Counted from the stretch's first letter, positions 51,130-60,451 are shown. The stretch: DNA of 64,000 bases from Nocardia yamanashiensis NBRC 100130 (GCF_001613325.1 NZ_BDCD01000017.1:124001-188000), one strand, 5' to 3'. Program-made: numbers and translations. Notes: generated by a model not told the origin, from the sequence alone.

Positions 51130-51477
51130 TCAGTTGATGGTGAACACCCAGGAGCCGGTGCAGCCCCAGCGCGAATTGTTGAGCTCCGGCTCGTAGCGCC
51201 AGGAGCCGGACGGGCCGTTCAGGTTCCAGTCGCCGTCGGAGGTCGCGATGGCCCGGTCGCCACTGGTCAGAATGGTGTTGTCCCACGGCTTCACATCCCA
51301 GCGCGAGCCCTGGAACGAGCGATTGTGCAGGGTGATGGTGGCGACCCGCGGCGTATTGTTCTCGATCACCAGGCAGGCGTTCGGATGCGGTTCGGCCTGC
51401 GCGGGCGCGGCCAGCAGCACCGGCGTGACGACGGCAGCGCAGACGAGACCGATCCGGGCGGCGACTGACGACTTCAT
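51130..51477 (-). CDS. small secreted hypothetical protein
   Basis: A 115-residue exported protein: signal peptide of about 28 residues (ARIGLVCAAVVTPVLLA, then APAQA), then a compact beta-rich domain with two cysteines (NACLVIENN, RWGCTGSW) that may form a disulfide, and many Asn/Trp (SRWDVKPWDN, DGDWNLNGPSGSW). No family recognised. It lies 128 bases from the next gene on the same strand. Confidence 0.78.
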   Translation of the reverse strand: MKSSVAARIGLVCAAVVTPVLLAAPAQAEPHPNACLVIENNTPRVATITLHNRSFQGSRWDVKPWDNTILTSGDRAIATSDGDWNLNGPSGSWRYEPELNNSRWGCTGSWVFTIN

Positions 51478-51605
51478 GATGTGTTCCCCCTCTGCATCAC
51501 AGGCTGCGTGATGCGGATACCTTTGGGCGGCTGTGCGTTCCAGGCCTTACGCCCATATGTTTACGGGCCTGGACTTTCAAGATTCTGACAGAAACCTTGT
51601 GCCGC

Positions 51606-52676
51606 TTAAAGTCCGAGACCGCGCGCCAGCACCGGCCAGGATTCGGCGAGCTCGTCCTCCCAGTAGCCCCACGAATGCGTGCCGTAGGAACGCAGCACCA
51701 CGGTTGCGGGAATTCCCAAGTCCGCCAAGCGATCCGCCATGCTGCGCGTGCACTGTTCGGTGGCGGCCTCGATGATGCCGCCGACCAGCACCTGATTGGC
51801 GAGCGCGACCGCACCGCCGCCGGCCAGCCGGTGATCGCCGGTGCGATCGTAGGGGCCGGGAATGCCATTGCCGCTGGAGAGGAACAGTTCCACCCCGCGC
51901 AGTCCGGCCGCGTTCAGGTAGGGATCATTGGCGGCCCACAGGGGATCGCCCGGCGGCCCGTACATATTGCCCGCGTCGCCGGCGCTGTAGGCCACGGTGA
52001 GCCGCACATACGCCTGCCCGATCGGATCGGCGATCCGCGCGCACCCGCTGTAGGCCGCCACCGCCCGGTACAGCCCAGGTTTGGCGATCGCCAGTTGCAG
52101 CACCGAGGTGCCCGACATCGACACTCCCGCAATGGCGTTCACGCCGCTGGTGTGCAGCGCCGCGTCGATGAGCGGCGGCAGTTCTTCGGTCAGATAGGTC
52201 TTCCACTTCACGATGCCCAGCCGCGGGTCCGGCGATCGCCAATCGGTGTAGTACGAGGCCGCCCCGCCGATCGGCTGCACCACGTGCACGTTCTTCCCGG
52301 CCAGGAACTCCCCGGCGCGGGTCTGCTGATCCCACGACCCCGGGCCCTTGCCGCCGCTGCCGCCGCTGAGCAGGTACAGCACCGGCCGCGGTACGGAGGT
52401 GTCGGCCGCGCGCTGTACGTGCACGGTGAATTCGCTTTTCATCGCGGCGGAGAACACGGTCAGCGTCAGGTACCGGCCGTCACCGTGCATATCCACGATG
52501 CGCGAACCGTCCGCCGAAACCGCCGCGGCCCCCGGCCCGGTCGCGTTCGTCCCCGGTTCGCCCGCGGCCACCGGCAGCGCCGCGAGGGCGGCGGCGAGCA
52601 TGCCCGCGACGGTCAGTACTGCCGCGCCGCGTCCGGCCGAGCGAACCCGCACGTTCGAAACCCACTTCTCTCGCAT
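51606..52676 (-). CDS. secreted esterase of the antigen 85/mycolyltransferase type
   Basis: A 356-residue exported alpha/beta hydrolase: signal region AVLTVAGMLAAALAALPVAA, SAAMKSEFTVHVQRAAD and RPVLYLLSGGSGGKGPGSWD near the substrate site, nucleophile elbow IAGVSMSGTSVLQLA with Ser, and a C-terminal GTHSWGYWEDEL with the catalytic His, as in Ag85 proteins. These transfer mycolic acids to trehalose or arabinogalactan in Nocardia and mycobacteria; a plain esterase role is possible. ATG 52676 is chosen over GTG alternatives. Confidence 0.85.
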   Translation of the reverse strand: MREKWVSNVRVRSAGRGAAVLTVAGMLAAALAALPVAAGEPGTNATGPGAAAVSADGSRIVDMHGDGRYLTLTVFSAAMKSEFTVHVQRAADTSVPRPVLYLLSGGSGGKGPGSWDQQTRAGEFLAGKNVHVVQPIGGAASYYTDWRSPDPRLGIVKWKTYLTEELPPLIDAALHTSGVNAIAGVSMSGTSVLQLAIAKPGLYRAVAAYSGCARIADPIGQAYVRLTVAYSAGDAGNMYGPPGDPLWAANDPYLNAAGLRGVELFLSSGNGIPGPYDRTGDHRLAGGGAVALANQVLVGGIIEAATEQCTRSMADRLADLGIPATVVLRSYGTHSWGYWEDELAESWPVLARGLGL

Positions 52677-52819
52677 CGCCCAGCGGCGATGCCGACCTGC
52701 GACCGAATCCGGCCGCGGCGAGCGTGCCACCCGGTGGCGAACAGGAGGTTTCGAGTTCCTGTCGCGCAGCGGGCGCTCATGCGGCGGGATTTCGCCACCG
52801 CCTCCCGATCCCCGGCGGC

Positions 52820-53788
52820 TCAGTCGTCACCGCTGTCGAGATCGACCGGATCACGGTCGGCCCAGTCCAGCAGGGGGTCGATATCGAAGACCGCCGCGTC
52901 GATGCCGGCGTGCAGATCGCCGAGTTCGGCGTAGCGGGCGGGCACGGTGGTCATGGTGAAGTCGCGCGGATCCACCTCGGGGATCTCGTCCCAGCGCACC
53001 GGCGTGGACACGGTCGCCGCGGGTACCCCGCGCACCGAATACGCGGCGGCGATGGTGTGATCGCGCGCGTTCTGGTTGTAGTCCACGAACACCAGCCGCG
53101 GATCGCGGTCCTTGCGCCACCAGGTGGTGGTGACGTCCGCCGGCGCGCGCCGCTCCACCTCGCGCGCGAACGCCAGCGCGGCCCGGCGCACCTCCTGGAA
53201 TCCGAAGTTGGGCGCGATGCGCACGTAGATGTGCAAACCCTTGCCGCCGGAGGTTTTCGGCCAGCCCACCGCGCCCAGTTCGTCGAGCACCTCGTGCACC
53301 ACCCCGGCCACCCGCTGCACCCGCGACCACGGGCAGTCCAGCATCGGGTCCAGATCGATGCGCCATTCGTCGGGCAGTTCGGTGTCGGAGCGCCGGGAGT
53401 TCCAGGGATGGAACTCGACCGTCGACATCTGCACCGCCCAGATCACGTCGGCGAGTTTCTCCACGCACAGTTCGTCGGCGGTGCGGCCGTAGCGCGGGAA
53501 GTAGAGCTGCACGGTCGGAATCCAGTCCGGGGCGCCGCCGGGTAGCCGCTTCTGGTGAACCTTGCCGCCGGGCAAGCCTTTCGGGAAGCGGTGCAGCATG
53601 CAGGGCCGGTCGCGCAGGGCGTTGACGATGCCGTCGCCGACGCTCAGGTAGTACCGCGCCAGGTCGAGTTTGGTCGCTCCGGTGTCGGGGAAGTACACCC
53701 GATCCGGATTCGACACCCGTACCGTGTGCGCGCCGACCGTCAATTCCACGGCGGGCGGCACCGACTTACTGGCCACCCGTCCGACCAT
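52820..53788 (-). CDS. stand-alone LigD-type DNA polymerase/primase domain
   Basis: A 322-residue archaeo-eukaryotic primase-type polymerase (PolDom) as in the polymerase domain of LigD: KLDLARYYLSVGDGIVNALR, RDRPCMLHRFPKGLPGGKVH, STVEFHPWNSRRSDTELPDE, WRIDLDPMLDCPWSRV (the DLD metal-binding acidic pair) and TSGGKGLHIYVRIAP (His and Ser/Gly of the nucleotide site). In full LigD it is joined to ligase and nuclease domains; here it is alone, as for the extra PolDom proteins of mycobacteria. It may fill gaps in end joining or excision repair. No ku gene is in the window. Confidence 0.9.
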   Translation of the reverse strand: MVGRVASKSVPPAVELTVGAHTVRVSNPDRVYFPDTGATKLDLARYYLSVGDGIVNALRDRPCMLHRFPKGLPGGKVHQKRLPGGAPDWIPTVQLYFPRYGRTADELCVEKLADVIWAVQMSTVEFHPWNSRRSDTELPDEWRIDLDPMLDCPWSRVQRVAGVVHEVLDELGAVGWPKTSGGKGLHIYVRIAPNFGFQEVRRAALAFAREVERRAPADVTTTWWRKDRDPRLVFVDYNQNARDHTIAAAYSVRGVPAATVSTPVRWDEIPEVDPRDFTMTTVPARYAELGDLHAGIDAAVFDIDPLLDWADRDPVDLDSGDD

Positions 53789-53838
53789 AACGGGCATTCG
53801 GTCCGTACGCGCGGCGCAACACCCGGGCCGGATCGAGA

Positions 53839-54585
53839 TCAGCGCACGCGATCGCGCCAGCCCGGCAGCGCGTCCGGATTCGCCCGCAGGTACTTGAGGC
53901 CCTGTTTCATGTACACCCGCGGATTGGTGTCCAGATGCCCGGCCCACACCGGTTTCGAATCCCCGCGCATGAAGCTCCAGCAGGCCAGCGCATAGCCGAA
54001 CATGGGCTGCGGCAGATAGCCCAGCCGCTGCGACTGCCACCCGCGCTGATTCTGGGAGAACTGAAATGCCGCATTGGCATTGAAGACCCCCAGCCCCAGG
54101 AAAACCGTCAGCAGATCGGTGAGCTGTTCCCCGTCGTGCCGATCGGGCTCGATGCGCCCCTCCCCCAGCAGCCGCTCGTGCGCCAGCTCGTGCGCGACGG
54201 TCGCCACCAGCGTCACCGGCGCCCGCAGCTGCGACATCTCCAGTGAGACCACCGCCCGCCCGTGCTCGAGCCGGTAATGCCCGGCCTCCCCGCGCGCCGA
54301 CCCCTCCGGATAACCGAGCGCCTCCGGCAGCGAAAGACCATCCGGATGCACCTCGACCACAATGCGATCGCGTTCCACCCCCATGTATCCCGCCACCCGC
54401 TCGACCAGCGATCGCACCTGCGATTCGGTCCCCGAATAGTCCCCCGGAAAGAAGTCGCCGGTCGGCAGGATGACCGGGGTGCGCAGCGTCCGGTCACCGA
54501 ATTGCGCCGCGCACCAGCTCATCATCTCCTCGATCCAGAGCCGCTCCAATTCCCCGACCGGGCAGCGCGGACTGAAAACTCCCAT
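53839..54585 (-). CDS. zincin-like protein with HELAH motif
   Basis: A 248-residue cytoplasmic protein. TLVATVAHELAHERLLGEGR carries HExxH, the zinc-binding motif of metallopeptidases, and a later DLLTVFLGLGVF helix supplies an acidic residue that could be the third ligand. RDRIVVEVHPDGLSLPEALG precedes it. The family is unknown to me, though similar proteins occur widely in bacteria as hypotheticals. It precedes the polymerase domain on the same strand with a 50-base gap, which may be chance. Confidence 0.75.
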   Translation of the reverse strand: MGVFSPRCPVGELERLWIEEMMSWCAAQFGDRTLRTPVILPTGDFFPGDYSGTESQVRSLVERVAGYMGVERDRIVVEVHPDGLSLPEALGYPEGSARGEAGHYRLEHGRAVVSLEMSQLRAPVTLVATVAHELAHERLLGEGRIEPDRHDGEQLTDLLTVFLGLGVFNANAAFQFSQNQRGWQSQRLGYLPQPMFGYALACWSFMRGDSKPVWAGHLDTNPRVYMKQGLKYLRANPDALPGWRDRVR

Positions 54586-54637
54586 GCCGCATTATGTCCG
54601 GGGTTTCGCGCGCGGTCGCGCCGGAATTTCCCGTGGG

Positions 54638-55375
54638 TCAGAGGTCGGCGACGAGGACCGAGATGGGGCTGTGCATCGGCTTGCCGTGGCCGGGGACGAG
54701 AATTTCGGCGTCGTAGTCGGCCAGGGCGCGTGCCGAGGCCAGGGCGGCGGGTTCGTCGTGCTGGAAGACCGAGGGGATGAGCTGGGGGCCTTCGGTGCGG
54801 GCGATGCGGTGGCCGGTGACCAGGGCGTCGCCGGTGAACAGGACTTTCTCCGCGGGCATCAGATATGCGGTGTGGCCGGTGGTGTGGCCGGGCGTCGCGA
54901 TGGCCACCAGGCCGCCGGGGAGTTCGCGCAGGACTTCCGGCTCGGCGGCGACGGCGGACGGAATCTTGGTGCCCAGGCCGCCTTTCAGCGGATCGATGGC
55001 GCGGGCGGTCTGCAATACCCAGCGCAGGCCGCCGGGTACGAAGAGTTGCGCGGCGACTTCGAGCGGAGTGATCTGCTGCAGGTATTCGCGTTTCAGGTGC
55101 GGGACCTCGTCCGCGCCGGTGTACACCGGCACGCCGAGTTTCGCGACCAGCGGCGGAATTCCGCCGATGTGATCGAGATGCGCGTGGGTGACCAGCACCG
55201 CGGCGAGATCGGCGATGTCGTGGCCGATTTCGCGAATCGAGGCCTGCACGTCCGCGGCATCGGCGGGATATCCGGCATCGACGAGGGTGACCCCGGAATC
55301 GTCACTGATCAGCGCCCAGTTGACGTTCGTTCCGGTGACCACGTGCACCGAGTCGGATACCTGTTCGATCTGCAT
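54638..55375 (-). CDS. metallo-beta-lactamase-fold hydrolase
   Basis: A 245-residue MBL-fold protein: VLVTHAHLDHIGGIPPLVAK (HxHxDH), TPGHTTGHTAYLMP (third His), VLFTGDALVTGHR (bridging Asp) and LVPGHGKPMHSP (last His), the full two-metal set. General glyoxalase II/lactonase-like hydrolase; substrate unknown. ATG at 55375. It is divergent from an AraC regulator with a 145-base gap and may be its target. Confidence 0.88.
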   Translation of the reverse strand: MQIEQVSDSVHVVTGTNVNWALISDDSGVTLVDAGYPADAADVQASIREIGHDIADLAAVLVTHAHLDHIGGIPPLVAKLGVPVYTGADEVPHLKREYLQQITPLEVAAQLFVPGGLRWVLQTARAIDPLKGGLGTKIPSAVAAEPEVLRELPGGLVAIATPGHTTGHTAYLMPAEKVLFTGDALVTGHRIARTEGPQLIPSVFQHDEPAALASARALADYDAEILVPGHGKPMHSPISVLVADL

Positions 55376-55520
55376 TGACACTCTCCGTTTCGAAATCGCC
55401 CGGCGATCGGCGACATTCATCATCCGGGTGCCGCGACGGCTCCGCAGCGCGAGGGCGGGCAATCGGATAACTCGTTCGAAAGGTGGTTCAGGTGCTGGTT
55501 GCAGTGGGAAGATAGCCACC

Positions 55521-56495
55521 ATGGAGCAAGCCGTTACGGGCTCTGTCGAGGTGTCCTCGTCCTCGACGGTTTCGCCACGTCAGGCTTTCGAGCAGTGGGA
55601 AGCCCTGATGGCGGACGCGATAATCCCGACCGCGATCGAACCACTGTCCCACGGGCATTGGCAGGGCCGGGTGGTCAGCACCCAGTTCGACGGTTTCGCG
55701 GTATCGCAGATGCACTCCGACGGGCAGCGGGCGCTGCGCAACAAGCGCATGATCGCCCAGTCCACCGGTGAGTTCCTGCTGGTGAACATCGTGGTGGAGG
55801 GCACCAACTGGTCCGAACAGGGCGGGCGCACCGCGGTGTCCAAGCCCGGCACCATCGCCTTCTTCGATTCCGGCCAGCCGTTCGAGAGCCGCTGCACCGA
55901 TCACGCGGTGTCCACGCTGGTCCGCGCGCCGCTGCAACTGGTGCTCGACCACGCCGGCCTGACCCGGGACCAGCTCCCGGTGGCCACCGCCATGCCGGCC
56001 GACGGCGCACTGGGCCTGGTCGCCGGATTCTTCCGGGGCCTGGGCGAATTGCCGCCGGCCGAGGTGAATCGCGCGGTCACCGCCTTCCGCGGCGACGCCG
56101 CCATGATGCTGTCCTCGGCGGTGCTGCTGGCCACCGGGAACAGCTCGCCCGCCCCGCCGGATTCGCTCTACACCCGCCGGCAGGTGCTGAGCTATATCCG
56201 CAGCCATTTCACCGAACCGAATCTGACGGTCGACGAGATCGCGCGCGCCTGCCTCATCTCCCGCCGCACGCTGTACCGGGTGTGCGAGGGCTTCGGGGAA
56301 CCGGGAACGATCATGCGGCGCATGCGGATCGAGCACGCCCGCCGCCTGATCCGGGCCGATTCCACGCGCTCCATGACCTCCATCGCCTCGGCCTCCGGGT
56401 TCGCCACCGACCGGCACTTCTTCCGGGCCTTCCGGGACGAGACCGGTCTGACTCCCGGGCAGTTCCGGGACAAGGTGCGCAACGGCGGGCAGTGA
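55521..56495 (+). CDS. AraC-family transcriptional regulator 1
   Basis: A 324-residue regulator. The C-terminal pair of helix-turn-helices reads NLTVDEIARACLISRRTLYR and SMTSIASASGFATDRHFFRA, then FRDETGLTPGQFR. The N-terminal region (EQWEALMADAIIPTAIEPLS, FLLVNIVVEGTN) resembles the AraC-binding-like domain and is clearly related to the second AraC protein at 59468. Its stop lies 7 bases from that of the terpene synthase gene. Possible targets: the MBL gene or the terpene synthase promoter. Confidence 0.88.
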   Translation: MEQAVTGSVEVSSSSTVSPRQAFEQWEALMADAIIPTAIEPLSHGHWQGRVVSTQFDGFAVSQMHSDGQRALRNKRMIAQSTGEFLLVNIVVEGTNWSEQGGRTAVSKPGTIAFFDSGQPFESRCTDHAVSTLVRAPLQLVLDHAGLTRDQLPVATAMPADGALGLVAGFFRGLGELPPAEVNRAVTAFRGDAAMMLSSAVLLATGNSSPAPPDSLYTRRQVLSYIRSHFTEPNLTVDEIARACLISRRTLYRVCEGFGEPGTIMRRMRIEHARRLIRADSTRSMTSIASASGFATDRHFFRAFRDETGLTPGQFRDKVRNGGQ

Positions 56496-56502
56496 CCGCC
56501 GT

Positions 56503-57525
56503 TCAGGACTCGAGCAGAAAGTCCCTGTCGTAGTCCAGATCTCGATGCTGCGCGGCCGACGCGGCGAACCGGACCGTATCGGTCCGGTCCCAGAGTTCCA
56601 TCCCGGCAATTGCCGATCGGCCGTCGCGCAGGCAGCGCCGGACACCATTGCGCAAATTCGCCGGCAGCCCGAGCGCATCCATCTCCGCGACGATGCCGTC
56701 GGTCGCGGCCTGATGCTCGGCGATCCGCTCGTCGATCATCCGGCGCACCTCGGCCACCGCCTGCGGCAGATCCAGTCCCGCGGTGCGGCGCAGCACGATC
56801 ACCAGATTCATCGGGTCGCCGGCCTCGACCTCGGCCGCGAGCGAATGCAGATCGTTGATCCAGCACATGATGTCGGTGGTGGCGGCGACGATCAGCTGAT
56901 AGCTCGGCCCGTAGTAGAGCGGGTCGGGAATCTCGGTGTGCTCCACCAGTTCCATCAGATCCAGGATGGGCTGCATGGTGCTGGCGTCCCGGCGCACCCG
57001 CACGAACTCCGCCGCGGTCGGGGTGGCGCCGGAGTGCCGGAAGGCGTTCTCGCGCGCGTGGCCGGTGAGCCAGATGTGCAGGTTCAGCTCGAAACGCCGG
57101 GCCCAATCCTGGGAATTGCGATCGAAAGTGCGCTTGCACAGGTTCGACAGCGCCGCCAGCACCGGTTCGGCGGGTTCGGCCAGGCCGCGCTGATGCACCA
57201 CGCCGAGCGCCGCGTGCCGCAGGTCGTCGTATTCGTCCAGCCGCCCGGCGGTGACGGCCTTGCCTTGCAGATCGTCGAAAACGAAGAACAGCGCGATCCA
57301 TTCGGTCAGCAGCACCAGATCGGTGAAATTGGCCGTCGGGGAGCAGTAGGCGGCGAAGCGGCCGTAACCGAGGTCGTCGAACTTGCGGGCGGCGGATGCG
57401 TCGCGGAGCAGTTCGAAACGGCTCGCCCAGGTGCGGGCGGCCTGCTGGGCCTGGTGTGCCTGCGGATGCTGTTCGAACTGGAAGGGAAGCGGGATCTCCA
57501 GTTGCCGTAGATCGTTCTCGTTCAT
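56503..57525 (-). CDS. class I terpene synthase
   Basis: A 340-residue bacterial sesquiterpene-type cyclase, which ionises a prenyl diphosphate with Mg2+. Metal motif 1 is LFFVFDDLQGK at about residues 80-89: only two Asp, with Gln and Gly where DDxxD has the later acid, a known looser form. Motif 2 (NSE triad) is complete: CWINDLHSLAAE, residues 224-232. ARRFELNLHIWLTG and the length are typical. The product cannot be predicted. It is divergent from the KstD-like flavoprotein gene, whose oxidation chemistry could tailor the terpene. Confidence 0.88.
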   Translation of the reverse strand: MNENDLRQLEIPLPFQFEQHPQAHQAQQAARTWASRFELLRDASAARKFDDLGYGRFAAYCSPTANFTDLVLLTEWIALFFVFDDLQGKAVTAGRLDEYDDLRHAALGVVHQRGLAEPAEPVLAALSNLCKRTFDRNSQDWARRFELNLHIWLTGHARENAFRHSGATPTAAEFVRVRRDASTMQPILDLMELVEHTEIPDPLYYGPSYQLIVAATTDIMCWINDLHSLAAEVEAGDPMNLVIVLRRTAGLDLPQAVAEVRRMIDERIAEHQAATDGIVAEMDALGLPANLRNGVRRCLRDGRSAIAGMELWDRTDTVRFAASAAQHRDLDYDRDFLLES

Positions 57526-57684
57526 GAGTATCCGTTCAGCTGTGTGCGAACCAGAATAAGCGACATTTCGGGCGGCAGACCGCTGTACGACCACCAACTC
57601 GCAACGGCCACAGCGGTATTGACGCCCGGCAACGAACCCGTGCCGTTGCACCCGGCGCGCCCGGCATTGCAAACGAGAACACGT

Positions 57685-57708
57685 TATAGTTTTGCCGGAT
57701 TCGGCAAA
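57685..57708 (+). promoter_or_regulatory. -10 box and palindrome before the KstD-like gene
   Basis: TATAGT at 57685-57690 is a good -10. Directly after it, TTTGCCG (57691-57697) and CGGCAAA (57702-57708) form a perfect inverted repeat around GATT, at the expected transcription start. It lies in the 216-base gap between divergent genes. Confidence 0.55.
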
Positions 57709-57741
57709 GTGGGCCGGTGGCAATCGGGAAGGTGTGTCGCA

Positions 57742-59346
57742 ATGGTGCGGACCTGGGACTCTTCGGCCGACGTCGTGGTCGTCGGCTACGGCGGCGCGGG
57801 CGTCGCGGCGGCACTCGCCGCCCGTGAAGCCGGGGCCGACGTACTGGCCCTCGATCGATTCCTGGGCGGCGGCGCGACCGCGCTCTCCGGCGGCATCGTG
57901 TACGCGGGCGGCGGCACCTGGGTGCAGCGGGCCGCGGGCGTCGAGGACGATGTCGAGAACATGCTGGCATATCTGCGCGCCGAGGTCGGCGACGCGGTCA
58001 GCGAGCAGACGCTGCGGCGGTTCTGCGAGGGGTCGGCCGAGCTGATCGAGTGGCTGAGCCGGCACGGGGTGCCGTTCCAGCCGTCGCTGTGCCCGTACAA
58101 GACCTCCTACCCGACCGATGACCACTACCTGTACTACTCGGGCAGCGAAAACTCCGGCGGCTTCCGGGAATTGGCGAAACCGGCGCAGCGCGGGCATCGC
58201 GCGCACGGGCGCGGGGTGTCGGGCAAGAAGGTGTTCGGGCCGCTGGCCGAATCGGCGGCGCACCGCGGGGTGCGGGTGCAAACCGGCACGCGCGCAACGC
58301 GACTGGTGGTCGAGGACGGCCGGGTCGTCGGGGTGGAGGCGACGACGCTGAGCGGCGCGCCCGCCGGGGTGCGGCGGCGGTTCGCGGCGCTGGCCAAGAT
58401 CTCGGCCAAACCCGGTGTGTACCACCAGGGTCTGCGGCAGGCGGTGCAGGTGCTGATGGACCGCATCGAGCGCAAGCACGGGCGGCCGGTGCGGATCCGG
58501 GCCAAGTCCGGGGTGGTGCTGACCACCGGCGGGTTCATCGCCGATGGCGCCATGGTGGCGCGGCACGCGCCGGATTACCCCTGGGCCGAAGGACTTCCGC
58601 TGGGCACGGCCGGCGACGACGGCAGCGGCATCCGGATGGCCGAGGCGCTGGGCGCGGCCACCGGCAAGATGGACGCCATCTCCACCTGGCGGTTCATCGC
58701 GCCGCCGAGCGCGCTGTTCGCGTCGCTGGCGGTGGACGCCGACGGCCGCCGCATGGTCGACGAATCCCGGTACGGCGCGGCGCTGGGCGCGGCCATCGCC
58801 GCCAGTCCGGGCAATCGGGCCTGGCTGCTGATCGACGCGCCGCTGGCCGCCGAGGCGCAACGGCAGCTCGGGCCGCAGTCGGTGTGGTTCCAGCGCATGC
58901 AGGGCGAGCGGCTGCTACGGCTCGGCATCACCGGCGCGACCGTCGAGGACGTGGCGGCGCGCGCCGGGATCGAACCGGCGGCGCTGCGCAAGACCGTGGA
59001 CGCGCACAATGCCGCCATCGACGCGGGCCGCCCCGACCCGATGGGCAAACCGGACGACATCCGCAAGCCCATCCGCACCGGACCCTTCGCGCTGCTGGAC
59101 ATTTCGTTCAAGGAGCGCCTCACCTACCCGACGCCGATGCTCACCCTGGGCGGCCTGCTGGTGGACGAGGACACCGGCGCGGTGCGCACCACCGACGGCG
59201 GCACCATCCCCGGCCTGTTCGCCGCGGGCCGGGCGGCGGTCGGCGTCTGCTCGAACTCGTACGTGAGCGGACTTTCCCTGGCGGACTGCGTATTCAGCGG
59301 CCGCCGCGCGGGAGCCCACAGCGTGCAACTGAGCAGCGCGGTCTGA
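57742..59346 (+). CDS. FAD-dependent dehydrogenase of the KstD/fumarate-reductase type
   Basis: A 534-residue flavoprotein related to 3-ketosteroid delta-1-dehydrogenase. FAD fold: DVVVVGYGGAGVAAALAARE (GxGxxG) with LALDRFLGGGATALSGGIVY next; later VVLTTGGFIADGAMVARHAP and a C-terminal TDGGTIPGLFAAGRAAVG, SNSYVSGLSLADCVFSG. KstD enzymes remove hydrogens from ring A; the relatives also include fumarate-reductase-like enzymes, so the substrate may be a steroid, a terpene or something else. ATG 57742. Divergent from the terpene synthase gene. Confidence 0.85.
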   Translation: MVRTWDSSADVVVVGYGGAGVAAALAAREAGADVLALDRFLGGGATALSGGIVYAGGGTWVQRAAGVEDDVENMLAYLRAEVGDAVSEQTLRRFCEGSAELIEWLSRHGVPFQPSLCPYKTSYPTDDHYLYYSGSENSGGFRELAKPAQRGHRAHGRGVSGKKVFGPLAESAAHRGVRVQTGTRATRLVVEDGRVVGVEATTLSGAPAGVRRRFAALAKISAKPGVYHQGLRQAVQVLMDRIERKHGRPVRIRAKSGVVLTTGGFIADGAMVARHAPDYPWAEGLPLGTAGDDGSGIRMAEALGAATGKMDAISTWRFIAPPSALFASLAVDADGRRMVDESRYGAALGAAIAASPGNRAWLLIDAPLAAEAQRQLGPQSVWFQRMQGERLLRLGITGATVEDVAARAGIEPAALRKTVDAHNAAIDAGRPDPMGKPDDIRKPIRTGPFALLDISFKERLTYPTPMLTLGGLLVDEDTGAVRTTDGGTIPGLFAAGRAAVGVCSNSYVSGLSLADCVFSGRRAGAHSVQLSSAV

Positions 59347-59364
59347 GCAGGACCCCGCCCCCAG

Positions 59365-59435
59365 TCATTCCGGCATGCTTTCAGCCGGAATCCACACGCC
59401 GACGATGGATCCCGGCTGAAAGCATGCCGGGATGA
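59365..59435. repeat. 30-base inverted repeat with 11-base loop
   Basis: Arms 59365-59394 and 59406-59435 match at 28 of 30 positions (start TCATTCCGGCATGCTTTC; one mismatch is a G-T pair in RNA). It lies between the convergent KstD-like and AraC genes, so it can act as a bidirectional terminator, but the arms are much longer than for other terminators here and look like an interspersed repeat element. Confidence 0.75.
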
Positions 59436-59467
59436 CGAGGGGGCGCGACCCGAAACCGGGAGCGGGC

Positions 59468-60451
59468 TCAATCCCCCAGGCGCGCTGCGCCTCCCGCGCG
59501 GAACAGAGACGGGGTGACGCCTCTCTCCTCGCGGAAGGCACGGTAGAACTGCCGTTCGCCGAGGAACCCGGAAGAGTAGGCGACCATCGAAATGGGCTGG
59601 TTCGGGTAGCGAGCGAGCAGATCACAGGCGTGGTCGACGCGCATCCGGCGCAGCACCGTGGCCGGGCCGTCCTCGAATTCGTCGAAGACGCGGTAGAGGG
59701 AGCGGCGCGACATGCGGCAGCCGTCGGCGATGCGGTCGACGGTCAGGCCCGGATCGGCGCAGTGGCGGCGCATGTAGTCGAGCACCCGCTGCCGTTCCAG
59801 CGCGTCGCGGGCCAGCTCGGCGGGGCGGCCGTCGGTGGTCTGCCGCAGCACCGCGGCGAGCAGGTCGACGGCCGGGGTCGCCAGCAGCGCCGCGCCCTCG
59901 GGGTTCTCGGCCTGCACCTCGGCCAGATCGCGGAAGAAGCGCGACACCACGCCGGTCGGGCCGAGCTGCGGCAACGGGACCGCGGTGCGGATGTCGTCGT
60001 CGCTGAAGTCCGGCCGCGCCCGCAGCACGCTCAGCGGGATCTGCACCACCAGCATCTCCCAGTCCGCCGTGCCCTCCCAGCGGTATTCGCGGGTGCTGTC
60101 GTAGCAGACCATCGAGCCCGGCACCACGTCCGCGACCCGCCCGTCCTGATGCAGCCGGGCCTGGCCGCGGGTCTGAATCGTGGTGAGCAGGTATTCGTCG
60201 GTGGCGGCGGACAGCAGCCCGGAGGTGCGGGTCACGATCTGCGGGGTCGAGCCGATGGTGGACAGGCTCAGCTCCCCGTAGCGCCCCGAGACCACCCGCC
60301 CGTGGAAGGCCGGGGCGGGCAGCGGATCGAAGGCCAGCGGCACATAGGTCTCGCTGAGCAGCGCCTCCCATTGTTCGAGGCATTCCCGCTCGGAGCGTTC
60401 GTCACCACCGCCCCGCAGCTCGATCCGATCGACCAGTGTTGTGCCGTTCAC
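59468..60451 (-). CDS. AraC-family transcriptional regulator 2
   Basis: A 327-residue regulator with the C-terminal double helix-turn-helix: GLTVDRIADGCRMSRRSLYR and PISMVAYSSGFLGERQFYRA, FREERGVTPSLFR. The N-terminal sensing part (ECLEQWEALLSETYVPLAFD, DEYLLTTIQTRGQARLHQ) is related to that of the AraC protein at 55521, so the two are paralogues bracketing the terpene synthase/flavoprotein pair. GTG at 60451 has AGGAG nine bases upstream. Divergent from the HerA-like gene. Confidence 0.88.
   Translation of the reverse strand: MNGTTLVDRIELRGGGDERSERECLEQWEALLSETYVPLAFDPLPAPAFHGRVVSGRYGELSLSTIGSTPQIVTRTSGLLSAATDEYLLTTIQTRGQARLHQDGRVADVVPGSMVCYDSTREYRWEGTADWEMLVVQIPLSVLRARPDFSDDDIRTAVPLPQLGPTGVVSRFFRDLAEVQAENPEGAALLATPAVDLLAAVLRQTTDGRPAELARDALERQRVLDYMRRHCADPGLTVDRIADGCRMSRRSLYRVFDEFEDGPATVLRRMRVDHACDLLARYPNQPISMVAYSSGFLGERQFYRAFREERGVTPSLFRAGGAARLGD

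Noticed and set aside
59365..59435. Inverted repeat as ends of an insertion sequence
   Set aside because: The arms are 11 bases apart with no transposase and no target duplication; better read as a terminator or interspersed repeat.
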